A stretch of DNA of 64,000 nucleotides from a bacterium (GCA_028820935.1 JAPPHZ010000038.1:1-64000), one strand, 5' to 3'; counted from the first letter of the stretch, positions 25,433 through 34,297 are shown. Made by a program: numbers and translations. Notes: generated by a model from the letters alone, not told the origin.

Positions 25433-26251
25433 TCAGGCTCCAGTCGAGTCCAGGGCCAGGGTGAGTTCGTCGGCTATGGCGTGGAACTCCGGTGTGGTTG
25501 CCAACTCTCGTGTCCGAGGCCTCTCGAACTCCACTTCCTGCACCAGTTTCACCCGCCCTGGACGCTCGGTCAGAACGATGACCCGGTCGGCGAGGAACAG
25601 AGCCTCGTCTACCGAGTGGGTCACCAGAATCGTGGTGTGCTGCTGAGCGGACCAGATCCGCTGCAGTTCCATGTTCATTTGCCGGCGGGTCACTGCATCG
25701 AGGGCTCCGAACGGCTCGTCAAGGAGTAGGACTTCGGGGTTCAGGGCGAGGGCGCGGGCGATGGCGACGCGCTGGCGCATCCCGCCGGAGAGCTGTTTCG
25801 GCCTCGCCTTCTCGAACCCCGCCATACCGACGAGCGAGATGAGATCGGAGATGCGCTCGCGGTCCGGCTTCATCCCGGCCACGTGGAACGGCAGCGCGAT
25901 GTTGTCCCACGAACTGAGCCAGGGAAGCAGAGCGTGATCTTGGAAGGCCACGCCTAGGCGATGCGCGGCCGCCAACTCGGCAGGCTGTCGCCCGTTCACG
26001 ACCACGGTGCCGCCGGAAGGCACTTCCAGCGATCCGACCAGCCGTAGCAAGGTCGACTTACCGCACCCGGAAGGCCCGATGAGCGCAACGAACTCGCCGG
26101 CCGCCACGTGGAAGCTGACGTCGGAGACAGCCAGCAACGACTCGCCCCTCCGAAGCTTGAACTCCTTGCTCACATCCCGCAGCGATATGACCGGTGACCC
26201 GTCCGCGACCTCTCCGCCCGCGTCACCATCGGCGAAGCTGCGGTCAGTCAA
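25433..26251 (-). CDS. NitT/TauT-type ABC transporter ATPase
   Basis: A 272-residue ATPase of the SsuB/TauB group. Walker A is GPSGCGKST, the Q-loop AFQDHALLPWLS, the signature LSGGMRQRVAIARAL, Walker B VLLLDEPFGALD and the switch His in LVTHSVDEA. It lies convergent to the fused-permease/binding-protein operon. It is the only ATPase of this class in the window, so it may serve both NMT1-type transporters (22.4-25.3 kb and 35.8-38.8 kb), and possibly the third permease pair at 44-46 kb. Confidence 0.9.
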   Translation of the reverse strand: MTDRSFADGDAGGEVADGSPVISLRDVSKEFKLRRGESLLAVSDVSFHVAAGEFVALIGPSGCGKSTLLRLVGSLEVPSGGTVVVNGRQPAELAAAHRLGVAFQDHALLPWLSSWDNIALPFHVAGMKPDRERISDLISLVGMAGFEKARPKQLSGGMRQRVAIARALALNPEVLLLDEPFGALDAVTRRQMNMELQRIWSAQQHTTILVTHSVDEALFLADRVIVLTERPGRVKLVQEVEFERPRTRELATTPEFHAIADELTLALDSTGA

Positions 26252-26362
26252 TGGCGCCTCCTTACGGGGTTCCGCGGAAACGGAGACTAGTGGAGGGCCG
26301 GCTGCGGTGGCACGCCGGTAACGCAGCCAGGTATCGCACTGCGCCTAGAGGCCGGTATCGGA

Positions 26363-26791
26363 TCATAGGGTTCCCCAGAACTCCGGCGGATCGCCCACCA
26401 ACTCCTGGACGGTGGCTTCCATCGCGAACACCATGGTTCCGGGGTTGATATGGCCCCCGATGGTCCGGCCGGTCGAGTCGGCGAACACGGCGTGTATGTG
26501 GACCAGCGGTTGACCCTCATACAGGGAGATGTTTCCCGTTCCGCCCGCAACCTCCAGCTGCTCCTCCCGCACGAAGGTGCGATAGTCGCCGGTGTCGGGG
26601 TCGTACCAGGACAGGTCGGCGCGGCTCACCGAGCCGAGAAAGGTGATCGTCGCACCCAGGACGCCGTTGGACCGGGCGAATTCTGTCAACGAGTCCACCA
26701 AATCATCCCCCTGGCTCAGGCTCACCAGGTGGACCCTGCCCGGATCGAATTCGAATACCTTCACACCGGCGGGCTCCCATCGGGTGGGCAA
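26363..26791 (-). CDS. PPC/DUF296 domain protein
   Basis: A 142-residue protein with the PPC (DUF296) fold, found alone in bacteria and fused to AT-hooks in plants. Visible are FARSNGVLGATITFLGSVSRA, VSLSQGDDLVDSL, and the conserved HIHAVFADSTGRTIGGHI with a cluster of His residues. Bacterial members form trimers and may bind metal or ligand; their role is unknown. The start is taken as the GTG/ATG at 26791; no strong ribosome binding site is seen. Confidence 0.8.
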   Translation of the reverse strand: MPTRWEPAGVKVFEFDPGRVHLVSLSQGDDLVDSLTEFARSNGVLGATITFLGSVSRADLSWYDPDTGDYRTFVREEQLEVAGGTGNISLYEGQPLVHIHAVFADSTGRTIGGHINPGTMVFAMEATVQELVGDPPEFWGTL

Positions 26792-26909
26792 GCTGGCAAC
26801 AACCGCACCCGCCGGAGTCTATAGGGAGGTGCCCCACGGCAGCGCGTCGCGGAATGACCAACCACCGGATTGATAGACTTTCGACCCTGCCAGGCGATTG
26901 GAGACCTCG

Positions 26910-27275
26910 TTGGCGGAGACGACCGAGTTCTTGATAGTGGCGCCGATACTCCCCGGGAAAAGGGAGGCTTGGCGCCGGATGATGCGAGAGGTCACCGGTC
27001 CCCGGTACGAGGAGTGGGCCGACCATCACCGGCGGATGGGCGTGGCGCGCGAGGTGGTCTGGGAGCAGCGTCTTCCCGGGATGGATCTGGCCATCGTGGC
27101 CATCGACGGCGTCGATCCACAGGACATCCTCGACAAGATGACCGCGTCCGACCACCCCTTCGACATCTGGTTCAGGGACACGATCGTCAGCGTCACCGGT
27201 TACTTGGAGAACGCACCGGACGAGATTCCCGCTCCCACCCTCGTGGGCAAGTTCGAGGCCCGGACACAGCAATGA
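26910..27275 (+). CDS. Small conserved protein, possible ABM-like fold
   Basis: A 121-residue protein that starts at TTG behind GGAGA and comes 31 bases before the enolase-superfamily gene. The order of strands and helices (FLIVAPILPGKREAWRRMMRE, then EVVWEQRLPGMDLAIVAIDG) looks like a single ferredoxin-like ABM domain. I do not recognise a specific family. The close spacing suggests joint expression with the following enzyme. Confidence 0.6.
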   Translation: MAETTEFLIVAPILPGKREAWRRMMREVTGPRYEEWADHHRRMGVAREVVWEQRLPGMDLAIVAIDGVDPQDILDKMTASDHPFDIWFRDTIVSVTGYLENAPDEIPAPTLVGKFEARTQQ

Positions 27276-27306
27276 TGCTCCGGCCCGGCCTCTGGGCGGT
27301 GACCGC

Positions 27307-28470
27307 ATGAAGATATCCCGGATCACGGCCTTCTCGGCCGGCTACATGAAGGTCGATCCGGAGATGCATCGCAGCTTCTCGCTGGTCAAGATCGACACGG
27401 ACGCGGGGCACGTCGGATGGGGCGAGGCGAGCTCGTCCTACGGGCACTCGTACCCCACGGTCGTGGAGACCATCGTCAATGATGTTCTCGCCGACGTACT
27501 CGTCGGCAAGAACCCGCTGGCCATCAGGGCCCGCCTTGCCGAGATGCACCTGTGGCTGGACGGCTACCTCGGATGGGACGGGATCTCGGCCCAGGTCATC
27601 GGCGCCATCGAGATAGCTCTCTGGGACATCTTCGGTCAGGAGCACGGTGTCTCCCTCGCGGCAATACTCGGCGCCGGCGTGGACAGTCTGCCCCTGTACG
27701 CCACCGGGACGACATCGTTCGAGGTGGACCTCGGCTGGCACGAGACGTACTTCGATGATGTCCTCGAGGTCGGGATCAAAGCCATCAAGGTGCGGCTGGG
27801 CAACGACCCGGATCGGGATCTCGAGTTGATCGCCCGGACCAGGAGCGTCATCGGTGACGATTGCCTCCTGATGGCTGACGGCTACTGGACGTACACCCTC
27901 CGCGAGGCGATCCGCCTGGCCCGGAGGATGGAACCGTACGACGTGAGCTTCTACGAGGAACCCATTCCCCAGTACATGATCGAGGCGCTCGCCGAGCTCC
28001 GGGCCGAGTCACCGGTCCGCATCGCGGTCGGTGAGCGGGTTTTCTCCCTGGCCGGATTCAGGAACGTGGTGCATCATCGCGCCGCGGATGTTCTCCAGCC
28101 GGACCCGACGGTTTGCGGCGGCATACTCGCCTGCATGGAGGTGGCGGCCCTGGCGAAGGCACACGATCTCGCCGTGGTCCCCCACATCGGAGGCCTGACC
28201 GCTGTAGGAGTGGCGGCGGGTCTTCACCTTGCGGCCGCCATCGAACCCGAGGTGCTCGAGTACGACCCCGATCCCTACCAGCCGCTACGGGACGGTCTGC
28301 TGGTCGACCCCATCTTCGGCATGGATCGCGTCGAGAACGGCCGCATGGCGGTCCCCACCGGGCCCGGGCTGGGGATCGAGATCGACGAGGACGTCCTGGC
28401 TGCCTACCCATACGAGCGGGGGAGGCTCTATCAAGAGTTGTACCCCGAGCACGGCGCCGGCCGCCTGTAG
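27307..28470 (+). CDS. Enolase-superfamily enzyme, mandelate racemase/galactonate dehydratase-like
   Basis: A 387-residue protein of the mandelate racemase/muconate lactonising group, which abstracts a proton next to a carboxylate and needs Mg2+. The KxxK acid/base motif is at 158-161 (KAIKVR), metal ligands are Asp191 (LMADGYW), Glu217 or Glu218 (FYEEPIP) and Glu243 (VGER), and a His in VPHIGG is the probable second base. This arrangement fits dehydratases for sugar acids or racemases. Substrate specificity cannot be read from the sequence. Confidence 0.88.
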   Translation: MKISRITAFSAGYMKVDPEMHRSFSLVKIDTDAGHVGWGEASSSYGHSYPTVVETIVNDVLADVLVGKNPLAIRARLAEMHLWLDGYLGWDGISAQVIGAIEIALWDIFGQEHGVSLAAILGAGVDSLPLYATGTTSFEVDLGWHETYFDDVLEVGIKAIKVRLGNDPDRDLELIARTRSVIGDDCLLMADGYWTYTLREAIRLARRMEPYDVSFYEEPIPQYMIEALAELRAESPVRIAVGERVFSLAGFRNVVHHRAADVLQPDPTVCGGILACMEVAALAKAHDLAVVPHIGGLTAVGVAAGLHLAAAIEPEVLEYDPDPYQPLRDGLLVDPIFGMDRVENGRMAVPTGPGLGIEIDEDVLAAYPYERGRLYQELYPEHGAGRL

Positions 28471-28497
28471 CCGGGAGCTGGTTCTCGAGTCGCCAAG

Positions 28498-28563
28498 AAG
28501 AACGCGAAAATCGCGACGGCTCGGCCCCACCCGCTGGGCCCTCCCCCTCCGCCACCACCTTGG
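28498..28563 (-). repeat. 66-bp dispersed repeat, copy B
   Basis: Reverse-complement copy of 13719-13784. The core AAGAACGCGAAAATCGCG is identical to the core of the other copy; the remainder shows scattered differences and small indels. It begins 28 bases after the stop of the enolase-superfamily gene, so it may also be transcribed and fold in that mRNA. Confidence 0.65.
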
Positions 28564-28659
28564 TGTCGAGCGCGTCCGCTCCTGCCCCGGGTGGGGGCCG
28601 CTCGACTAGATGTTCCCTCGCACGGCCCGGTCGACGTCAAAGATGGGCCGCAGGTGCTT

Positions 28660-28772
28660 TTAACCCGGATTCTTAATTGACACGGGCCGGCTGGCCGACG
28701 GCCACCTCAGAGAGAGCCCTTCTCTATCAGCCTCGAGGAAGCGGCCGTCCGAGCATGAAGAATCGGGGTTAA
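28660..28772. repeat. Inverted-repeat element of about 113 bp
   Basis: The arm TTAACCCGGATTCTT (28660-28674) is repeated inverted with one mismatch as AAGAATCGGGGTTAA (28758-28772). Weaker pairing continues inward (GACACGGGCCGG against CCGTCCGAGC). The size and the long inverted ends suggest a small non-autonomous transposable element or an IS remnant, different from the TA-flanked elements. No target duplication is clear. Confidence 0.5.
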
Positions 28773-28929
28773 CGGTTATCGAACACCATATAGCGAGGGT
28801 GTGACAAGAACAACCACCTTGGTCGGGGTGCGAGTCCGGTGGGAGCCGGCGACACGGGAATTCCTCACACCGGCAACGGACACCGGCGGAGTTTCGGCAA
28901 CAAGGCCGAACTCAGGGTTCGGCACTGTC

Positions 28930-29880
28930 CTACAGCGGTGAGAAGGCGTCTGCCTCCTCCAGAGCGTCCAGTACGGCCAGGTAGGCCAAGTCCCGCTTGC
29001 GCACCACATCTCGCTCGGAGCGGCCGCCGTAGTCGTAGAAGCCCCGGCCCGTCTTCGGTCCGTAGAAACCCTGGTCGACGACCTCTTTGAGGTAGGGGGG
29101 CACTTCGAGTCCCATCTCCTCCGTGCCTTCCGCGATCAGGTCGAGTCCGTTGAAGTCCAGGCTCTGGAAGATGCCCACCAGCCCCAGCCGCACGCCGACG
29201 CTGGTCTTCATCACGAAGTCGATGTCCTCCAGGGTCGCGGCGCCGTCGTCCATCAGTTCTTCCGCCGCGGCTCCCATCGCCATCATGATCTTGTTGGCGA
29301 TGAAGCCGATTGCGAACCGCTTCATCACGAGCGGCTGCTTCCCGATCCGCCGGAGCAGGCCGGCGGTCCACTCGAGCGAGCGTCCGGACGAGTCGGGCCC
29401 GCCGGCGACCTCCACCAGAGGGACGATGTACGGGGGCATGAACCAGTGGGCACAGACGAACCGCTCGGGTCTGGCGGCCGTCACCTGAGCGAACAGGTCC
29501 AGAGCCGAGGTGTTGCTGGCCAGTACCACGTCTGGCGCGGCCGCATCTTCGAACGCGTTGACGACGGCTTGCTTGGCGGCGATGTTCTCGCTGACCACCT
29601 CCATCGCGAACTCGGCCCGGGCCGCCGCGTCGGCGAGCGAAGTGGTGGGATGGAGGCGCCCGAGGACTGCAGAAATCTCCGCGGCGTTCAGACGGCCTCC
29701 GTCGACCAGCACGCGCAGGTTGGCCTCCACCAACCGGGGGGCACGCGCCAGCGCTGTCTCGTCGAGATCCACCAGGTCCACATCGATCCCGGCCTGGGCG
29801 AAGACCTGGGCGATCGAGTGCCCCATCGTCCCGGCGCCCACCACGGTGATTCGCTGTACTTCGTCCGGGCTAGGTCGCAT
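28930..29880 (-). CDS. 3-hydroxyacyl-CoA dehydrogenase
   Basis: A 316-residue NAD-dependent dehydrogenase of the FadB/PaaH type. The Rossmann motif VVGAGTMGHSIAQVFAQAG starts near residue 13; the catalytic region ASNTSALDL and HWFMPPYIVPLVEV carries the conserved His, and the C-terminal helical domain has GFIANKIMMAMGAAAEEL and GFYGPKTGRGFYDY. The start is uncertain: ATGATG at 29883-29878 lies very close to AGGAGG, and an ATG at 29910 is also in frame. It probably acts on a hydroxyacyl-CoA or related hydroxy acid. Confidence 0.88.
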   Translation of the reverse strand: MRPSPDEVQRITVVGAGTMGHSIAQVFAQAGIDVDLVDLDETALARAPRLVEANLRVLVDGGRLNAAEISAVLGRLHPTTSLADAAARAEFAMEVVSENIAAKQAVVNAFEDAAAPDVVLASNTSALDLFAQVTAARPERFVCAHWFMPPYIVPLVEVAGGPDSSGRSLEWTAGLLRRIGKQPLVMKRFAIGFIANKIMMAMGAAAEELMDDGAATLEDIDFVMKTSVGVRLGLVGIFQSLDFNGLDLIAEGTEEMGLEVPPYLKEVVDQGFYGPKTGRGFYDYGGRSERDVVRKRDLAYLAVLDALEEADAFSPL

Positions 29881-29953
29881 CATCCTCCTAGTGATCTGGC
29901 GCGCCACCATAGTTGGGGGCGCAGAATCGCTGCTGGCCCAGGCTGGGCCAGCG

Positions 29954-30730
29954 TTAGCCGACCAGGGTCTCGAGGTGGCCGTCGATGGGGATGACCGCTC
30001 CCGTGATACCGCCGCTCAGAGGGGAGCACAGGTACAGGACCAGATTCGCGATCTCGTCAGGCTCGATGAAGGTCCGCAGGGAGGCTTGCATCTTCCACTC
30101 GTCGGACACCTCCTGGAATGGAACGCCCCGCTCGTCGGCCAGATCCTGCATGACCCGGTCGAGCCGGGGACCGGCCACGCCTCCCGGACAGACCGCGTTC
30201 ACCCGGATGCCGTACGGGCCGAGTTCGGCGGCCCAGGTCTTCGTCAGGCCGAGCAATGCCCACTTGGCCGCCGCGTACGGGCTTCGCAACGGGGAGCCGA
30301 AGAGTCCCGAGACCGACGACATGTTGACGATGGCCCCGGTCCCGGCCTCCTTGAGGTGGGGCGCCGCGGCCCGCGTGCTGAGGAAGGCACCATCGAGGTT
30401 TCCGCTGATGCAGGCGCGCCAGTCCTGGTAGGTGAGTTCGTCGACCGGGACCGTAGGGCCGCTCGGTCCGGCGTTGTTCACCAAAACGTCAAGGCCTCCG
30501 AGTCGCCCGACCGCGTCGTCGAACAGCCTTTCGATGTCTCGTTCCGATCCGACATCGGCCAAGGTGGCCGAGATGCCGGGCACTTCCTCCCGGGCTGCCG
30601 CCAACCCGCCGGCATCGATGTCGCAGATGTGCACTCCGGCGCCGGCCTCGACGAACCTCTCGGCCACGGTGCGACCGATCCCGGTAGCCGCGCCGGTAAT
30701 GACAACCCTCGAGCCCGACAACCCCATCAT
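29954..30730 (-). CDS. SDR-family oxidoreductase
   Basis: A 258-residue classical short-chain dehydrogenase. The cofactor motif is VITGAATGIGRTVAERF, followed by NNAG, then the catalytic Ser (NMSSVSG) and YAAAK with Tyr and Lys. The Asp in CDID after the second strand suggests NAD preference. It starts at ATGATG seven bases after AGGAGG, so the longer open frame above it is a shadow of the amidohydrolase on the other strand. It runs in the same direction as the hydroxyacyl-CoA dehydrogenase 73 bases on, and may share its mRNA. Confidence 0.88.
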   Translation of the reverse strand: MMGLSGSRVVITGAATGIGRTVAERFVEAGAGVHICDIDAGGLAAAREEVPGISATLADVGSERDIERLFDDAVGRLGGLDVLVNNAGPSGPTVPVDELTYQDWRACISGNLDGAFLSTRAAAPHLKEAGTGAIVNMSSVSGLFGSPLRSPYAAAKWALLGLTKTWAAELGPYGIRVNAVCPGGVAGPRLDRVMQDLADERGVPFQEVSDEWKMQASLRTFIEPDEIANLVLYLCSPLSGGITGAVIPIDGHLETLVG

Positions 30731-30895
30731 TCCAAGTCCTCCTGTATGGCGCGGGAGACAGAGGATGCCCGAGAACTTCCCGTGAGATCCAGCCGGCGCC
30801 AGCCTACATCCGGGGCGATGGGCGGGCACGCCGGGGCCGCCCTGTACAATGACCCGCCGACCGCCGGATCGAACTATCCACGATGGGAGGCCCAG

Positions 30896-31801
30896 TTGGT
30901 CAGCGTCGACTGTCATCTGCACCTCGGCGTGGTCCCGGACCACATACCCGAGTGGTGGTTGACCGAGATGTACCGACCGTACGGGGGTGGAGCTCTCGCC
31001 AACTATGACGGGCAGTGGATCGTCGACCTCCTGGATCGTTCCGGAGTCGATGTCGGTCTGGTCCAGGGTGGAGACATGCGGCGCACGACCTACCATCCGG
31101 AACATCCCACCGAACACGAAGTCTTCGTTCCCAACGACTACACGGCGGAGCAGGTTGCCCTCTTCCCGGACCGGTTGAAGGGAGTGGCCGTCATCGACCC
31201 GATCCGGGACATGGGCGCAGCCCTGGAGGAACTGGACCGGTGCGTCAACGAGTTGGACTTCCGCGCCCTCAAGCTGCTCGGTTCCTACCTTCACTTCTCG
31301 CCCAACGACCCGAGCCTGGATCCGATCTACGAGAAGTGCATCGAGTTGGGTATACCCGCCCACTTCTTCACCGGATGGACGCCGATCATCATGGCCAGGC
31401 TCGAAAACGCCGATCCGGTGCAACTCGACGAGGTCGGTCGTCGCTTCCGCGACCTCAAAGTGATCATCTCGATGGCCGATCCCTGGATCGACCAGTGCAT
31501 CCTGCTGGTGGCGAAACACCCCAACTTCCACGGCGACATGTATCACTACGCCGAACTCGGGCCCGAGCCTCTGTTCGAGACCCTGGACCGGTTCCGGTCG
31601 CTGTCGGCGCTCGACCGGGTGCTGTACGGATCCAATAACAGCGACAAGGTGCGGGTCGGCCGGGAGGAAGCCACGGTGCCTGACGTGTATCGCAGCGTGA
31701 ACCGGGTTGCCCGGGAGAGGGGGGCCGAGCCGTTCACGGACGAGGAGATGGCGGCGATTCTCGGCGGTAACGCAGCGCGCCTGTACGGATTGGGGGACTG
31801 A
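30896..31801 (+). CDS. Amidohydrolase-2 family protein, paralogue 2 (metal site altered)
   Basis: A 301-residue protein starting at TTG six bases after GGGAGG. It is closest to paralogue 1 (both have LYGSNNSDKVRVGREE and TVPDVYRSVN). DCHLH is kept, but HFFTGW has Phe for the ligand His, ISMADPW lacks the His of AHLG, and Asn replaces Asp in GSN. It ends three bases before paralogue 3, so a canonical-site and an altered-site homologue are encoded side by side and likely made together, possibly as partners. Confidence 0.82.
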   Translation: MVSVDCHLHLGVVPDHIPEWWLTEMYRPYGGGALANYDGQWIVDLLDRSGVDVGLVQGGDMRRTTYHPEHPTEHEVFVPNDYTAEQVALFPDRLKGVAVIDPIRDMGAALEELDRCVNELDFRALKLLGSYLHFSPNDPSLDPIYEKCIELGIPAHFFTGWTPIIMARLENADPVQLDEVGRRFRDLKVIISMADPWIDQCILLVAKHPNFHGDMYHYAELGPEPLFETLDRFRSLSALDRVLYGSNNSDKVRVGREEATVPDVYRSVNRVARERGAEPFTDEEMAAILGGNAARLYGLGD

Positions 31802-31804
31802 CCA

Positions 31805-32677
31805 ATGGTAACGATCGATTGTCACCTGCATGTGACCGAGGTGCCCGAGCATGCTCCCGAGTGGTGGGTACGGGAGATGTACGCGCCATGGGGATGGGAC
31901 GTCGGTTCCGTAGACGGTTCAGACATCGTCGAACACCTGGATGCCACCGGATTCGATATCGGCATGATCCAGGGTGGAGATATCCGCCGCACGACCTACC
32001 ACCCCGATCATCCTGCCGACCACCGCGTCTTCGTTCCCAACGACTACGTCGCTCACCAGGTCGCCCGGTCCGGGGGCCGACTCTATGGCGTCGCGGCGAT
32101 GGATCCGCTCCGGGACATCCCGGCGGCGGTGCTCGAGCTGGAGAGATGCGTCAAGGAACTGGATTTCCGGCTGCTCAAGCTCGTCCCGACCTATCACCAC
32201 TACGCCCCGAATGACCGGCGGCTGGACCCGCTCTACGAGAAGTGTCTCGAGTTGGACATACCGGTGATGATCCACACCGGATGGACGGCCACCATCAACT
32301 CGGCGATGGAGTTCCAGGACCCGATCCAGTTGGACGACGTCGGGCGTCGCTACCGGGATCTGAAGGTCATCGTGGCGCATCTCGGTTACCCGTGGGTGGA
32401 CGAAGGGGTGGCGGTGGTCGCCAAACACCCCAACTTCTACGCCGAGATGGCGGGATGGACCGCCTGGGGACCCGAGGTCCTGGCCGGCGCGCTTGTGAAG
32501 CTCAAGGAACTCGGCGCTATCGACCGGGTCGTCTTCGGATCCGACAACACCGACGCCAGGGATCTCTACCGCGACGCTCGCCGGATCGCACGCGAACAGG
32601 GCACCGAGATCACCGATGAGGAGATGGCCGGGATCATGGGCGGTACGGCGGCGGAACTGTTCCGGATCACCGCGTAG
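31805..32677 (+). CDS. Amidohydrolase-2 family protein, paralogue 3 (canonical metal site)
   Basis: A 290-residue amidohydrolase-2 protein. It is the only one of the five paralogues with the full classical set: HxH in DCHLH, His in MIHTGW, His in VAHLGYPW and Asp in FGSDN. It lacks the ten or so residues (KVRVGREE and so on) after GSD that the other four share. It is therefore the best candidate for a working metal-dependent hydrolase or decarboxylase, and a reference for the altered ones. Substrate unknown. Confidence 0.87.
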   Translation: MVTIDCHLHVTEVPEHAPEWWVREMYAPWGWDVGSVDGSDIVEHLDATGFDIGMIQGGDIRRTTYHPDHPADHRVFVPNDYVAHQVARSGGRLYGVAAMDPLRDIPAAVLELERCVKELDFRLLKLVPTYHHYAPNDRRLDPLYEKCLELDIPVMIHTGWTATINSAMEFQDPIQLDDVGRRYRDLKVIVAHLGYPWVDEGVAVVAKHPNFYAEMAGWTAWGPEVLAGALVKLKELGAIDRVVFGSDNTDARDLYRDARRIAREQGTEITDEEMAGIMGGTAAELFRITA

Positions 32678-32720
32678 CGGCGTTCTCTGGCTCGCGCCGG
32701 ATCCGGCCAAGGAAGTGGAT

Positions 32721-33530
32721 GTGGCCATCGCGGACATGAGCGACCGGACGATCGGAGATCTCGTCTCTCTCCGTGGGCGCACCGCGGTGGTCACGGGAGC
32801 AGGTCGGGGCATCGGTTACGCGATCGCTCGGCGGTTCGTCGAGGCCGGAGCCCGGGTGATCGTCGCCGACATCGACCGGGAACGCGCCTCGGAGGCGGTC
32901 AAGAGCCTCGATACCGATAGTGCCGTCGCAGCCGGCGTTGACGTCACCGACCGGCGGTCGATCGCCGCCCTGGCTGATCTCGCCGTCGCCCGGACGGGCG
33001 GGATCGACGTGTGGGTCAACAACGCGGGCATCTACCCGGATGATGCCCTGTTCGACATCGATGATGACCAGTGGGATCGCGTCCTCGACGTCAACCTGCC
33101 GGGTACCTACCTGGGCGCCCGGGAGGCGGCCACCCGGATGATCGCCCGGCGGATGGGCGGCGTCATCATCAACATCTCGACGGCGCCCGCGTACGTCAGG
33201 GAAGGCGCTCCGCACTATGTCGCCTCCAAACTGGGTGTGGTGGCCCTCACTAGGAGGATGGCGGCGGGACTGGGTGCGCACGGGATCCGGGTGCTGGCGC
33301 TGGCCCCCACCGTGATCCTCACCCCGGGCATGGAGGAGTCAGCGGAGCAGGGGGGCTGGGAACTCGGGGACCTGGCCGAGCAGATGAGTCTGGAGTTGCC
33401 GCTCGGCCGCGCCGGCGTTCCCGACGATGTTGCCCGGGTTGCGTTGTTCTGCGCTTCCGACTTGGCGGCGTTCATGACCGGCTGCGAGGTCCGTGTCGAC
33501 GGTGGCGACAAGTACGGCGGGCAGACCTAG
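32721..33530 (+). CDS. SDR-family oxidoreductase
   Basis: A 269-residue short-chain dehydrogenase starting at GTG seven bases after AAGGA. It has VVTGAGRGIGYAIARRF, an Asp after the second strand (VADID) suggesting NAD, NNAGIYPDD, INISTAPAYV at the Ser position with Ser or Thr available, and YVASK with the catalytic Tyr and Lys. In the Ser region ISTAPA replaces the common SSxSG, so the exact Ser is uncertain. It follows paralogue 3 by 43 bases and may oxidise or reduce its product. Confidence 0.87.
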   Translation: MAIADMSDRTIGDLVSLRGRTAVVTGAGRGIGYAIARRFVEAGARVIVADIDRERASEAVKSLDTDSAVAAGVDVTDRRSIAALADLAVARTGGIDVWVNNAGIYPDDALFDIDDDQWDRVLDVNLPGTYLGAREAATRMIARRMGGVIINISTAPAYVREGAPHYVASKLGVVALTRRMAAGLGAHGIRVLALAPTVILTPGMEESAEQGGWELGDLAEQMSLELPLGRAGVPDDVARVALFCASDLAAFMTGCEVRVDGGDKYGGQT

Positions 33531-33628
33531 CGAGGTTCCGGAAAGAGGTGGGATCGGGGGCTAGCCGTCAGTGGGGGTCATGTAACGTTGGTTCCGCGGG
33601 GTGCCGGTAAGCCCAATGGGAGGATCAG

Positions 33629-34288
33629 TTGACGAGCCCTAGAGTCTCCAGGAATAGGTGGGTATTTGGGATAAGTTTGACAGGCGGACTTGTCCAGCTC
33701 GGTCTGGGCGTATCGGTGATCCTCGACGTAAGCAGAGCTACGAACGAGTTGCGTAGTAGGTGGTTCAGCGGCGAAGCCTTTCAGACGGAGGACGCGTCGC
33801 TGTATCTCTCCGGAAATCGAGATGCGATTCTAGACGGCTGTTTCTGGTGTCCCTATAAGGAAATTTATCTGTGGGGCGTATGGCTTGTAGTGATGGGTTT
33901 GTGGCTCGCAATTCAACGCAATACTTGGGACTGGTGGATAGCCGCATGGGGGCTGTTTCTAGGATTTGACAGCATGAGCGACACGTTAAGCGGCCTTTTG
34001 CTTATATGGGTCTTTCGAGTTGACTTGTTTGATTATGGTTCTCTTAGGACGATTTCCAACTTTCTATTTACCACATCGTTTTCTAACATCATCAGCTTGA
34101 TTGCTTCAGGTCTATTAGGGGTTGGAGTGTGGCTGATAGCTCGACGCTTCTTTTTGGTCAAGGGATCGCCGCCTGCGGACGCTGACACGACCGTACCTGA
34201 CTTACAATCGCCGCCGGCGCCGGAGGGTGCTCCGGTCCCCAGCGGCGAGCCGATGAACCCGGCCCCGGTTTCTCCAGAGGATGGCTGA
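33629..34288 (+). CDS. Low-GC four-helix membrane protein, unknown function
   Basis: A 219-residue protein starting at TTG behind GGGAGGATCAG. Hydrophobic helices lie at about 11-32, 76-95, 100-127 and 145-171, followed by a Pro-rich tail (PPAPEGAPVPSGEPMNPAPV). I recognise no family. Its codons use far more A and T than all neighbours (for example AAGGAAATTTATCTG near 33858), so it was probably acquired separately. The Trp and Cys-rich loop GCFWCPYKEIYLW between helices 1 and 2 is distinctive. Confidence 0.6.
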   Translation: MTSPRVSRNRWVFGISLTGGLVQLGLGVSVILDVSRATNELRSRWFSGEAFQTEDASLYLSGNRDAILDGCFWCPYKEIYLWGVWLVVMGLWLAIQRNTWDWWIAAWGLFLGFDSMSDTLSGLLLIWVFRVDLFDYGSLRTISNFLFTTSFSNIISLIASGLLGVGVWLIARRFFLVKGSPPADADTTVPDLQSPPAPEGAPVPSGEPMNPAPVSPEDG

Positions 34289-34297
34289 GAACCGGCT

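Larger units (their letters stand above)
28471..28929. other. 459-bp gene-free stretch with two repeat features
   Basis: No gene is seen. The stretch holds copy B of the 66-bp dispersed repeat (28498-28563) and an imperfect inverted-repeat pair at 28660 and 28758. Several short AT-richer patches (around 28660-28680 and 28770-28800) stand out from the surroundings. It separates a plus-strand gene end from a minus-strand gene end. Confidence 0.5.

Noticed and set aside
28677-28705. TTGACA at 28677 as a sigma-70 promoter
   Set aside because: No acceptable -10 box at 16 to 18 bases, and no plus-strand gene follows.
29510-30895. Long plus-strand extension of amidohydrolase paralogue 2
   Set aside because: The extension lies over the antisense of the dehydrogenase and SDR genes; the TTG at 30896 has a good ribosome binding site and the family N-terminus.
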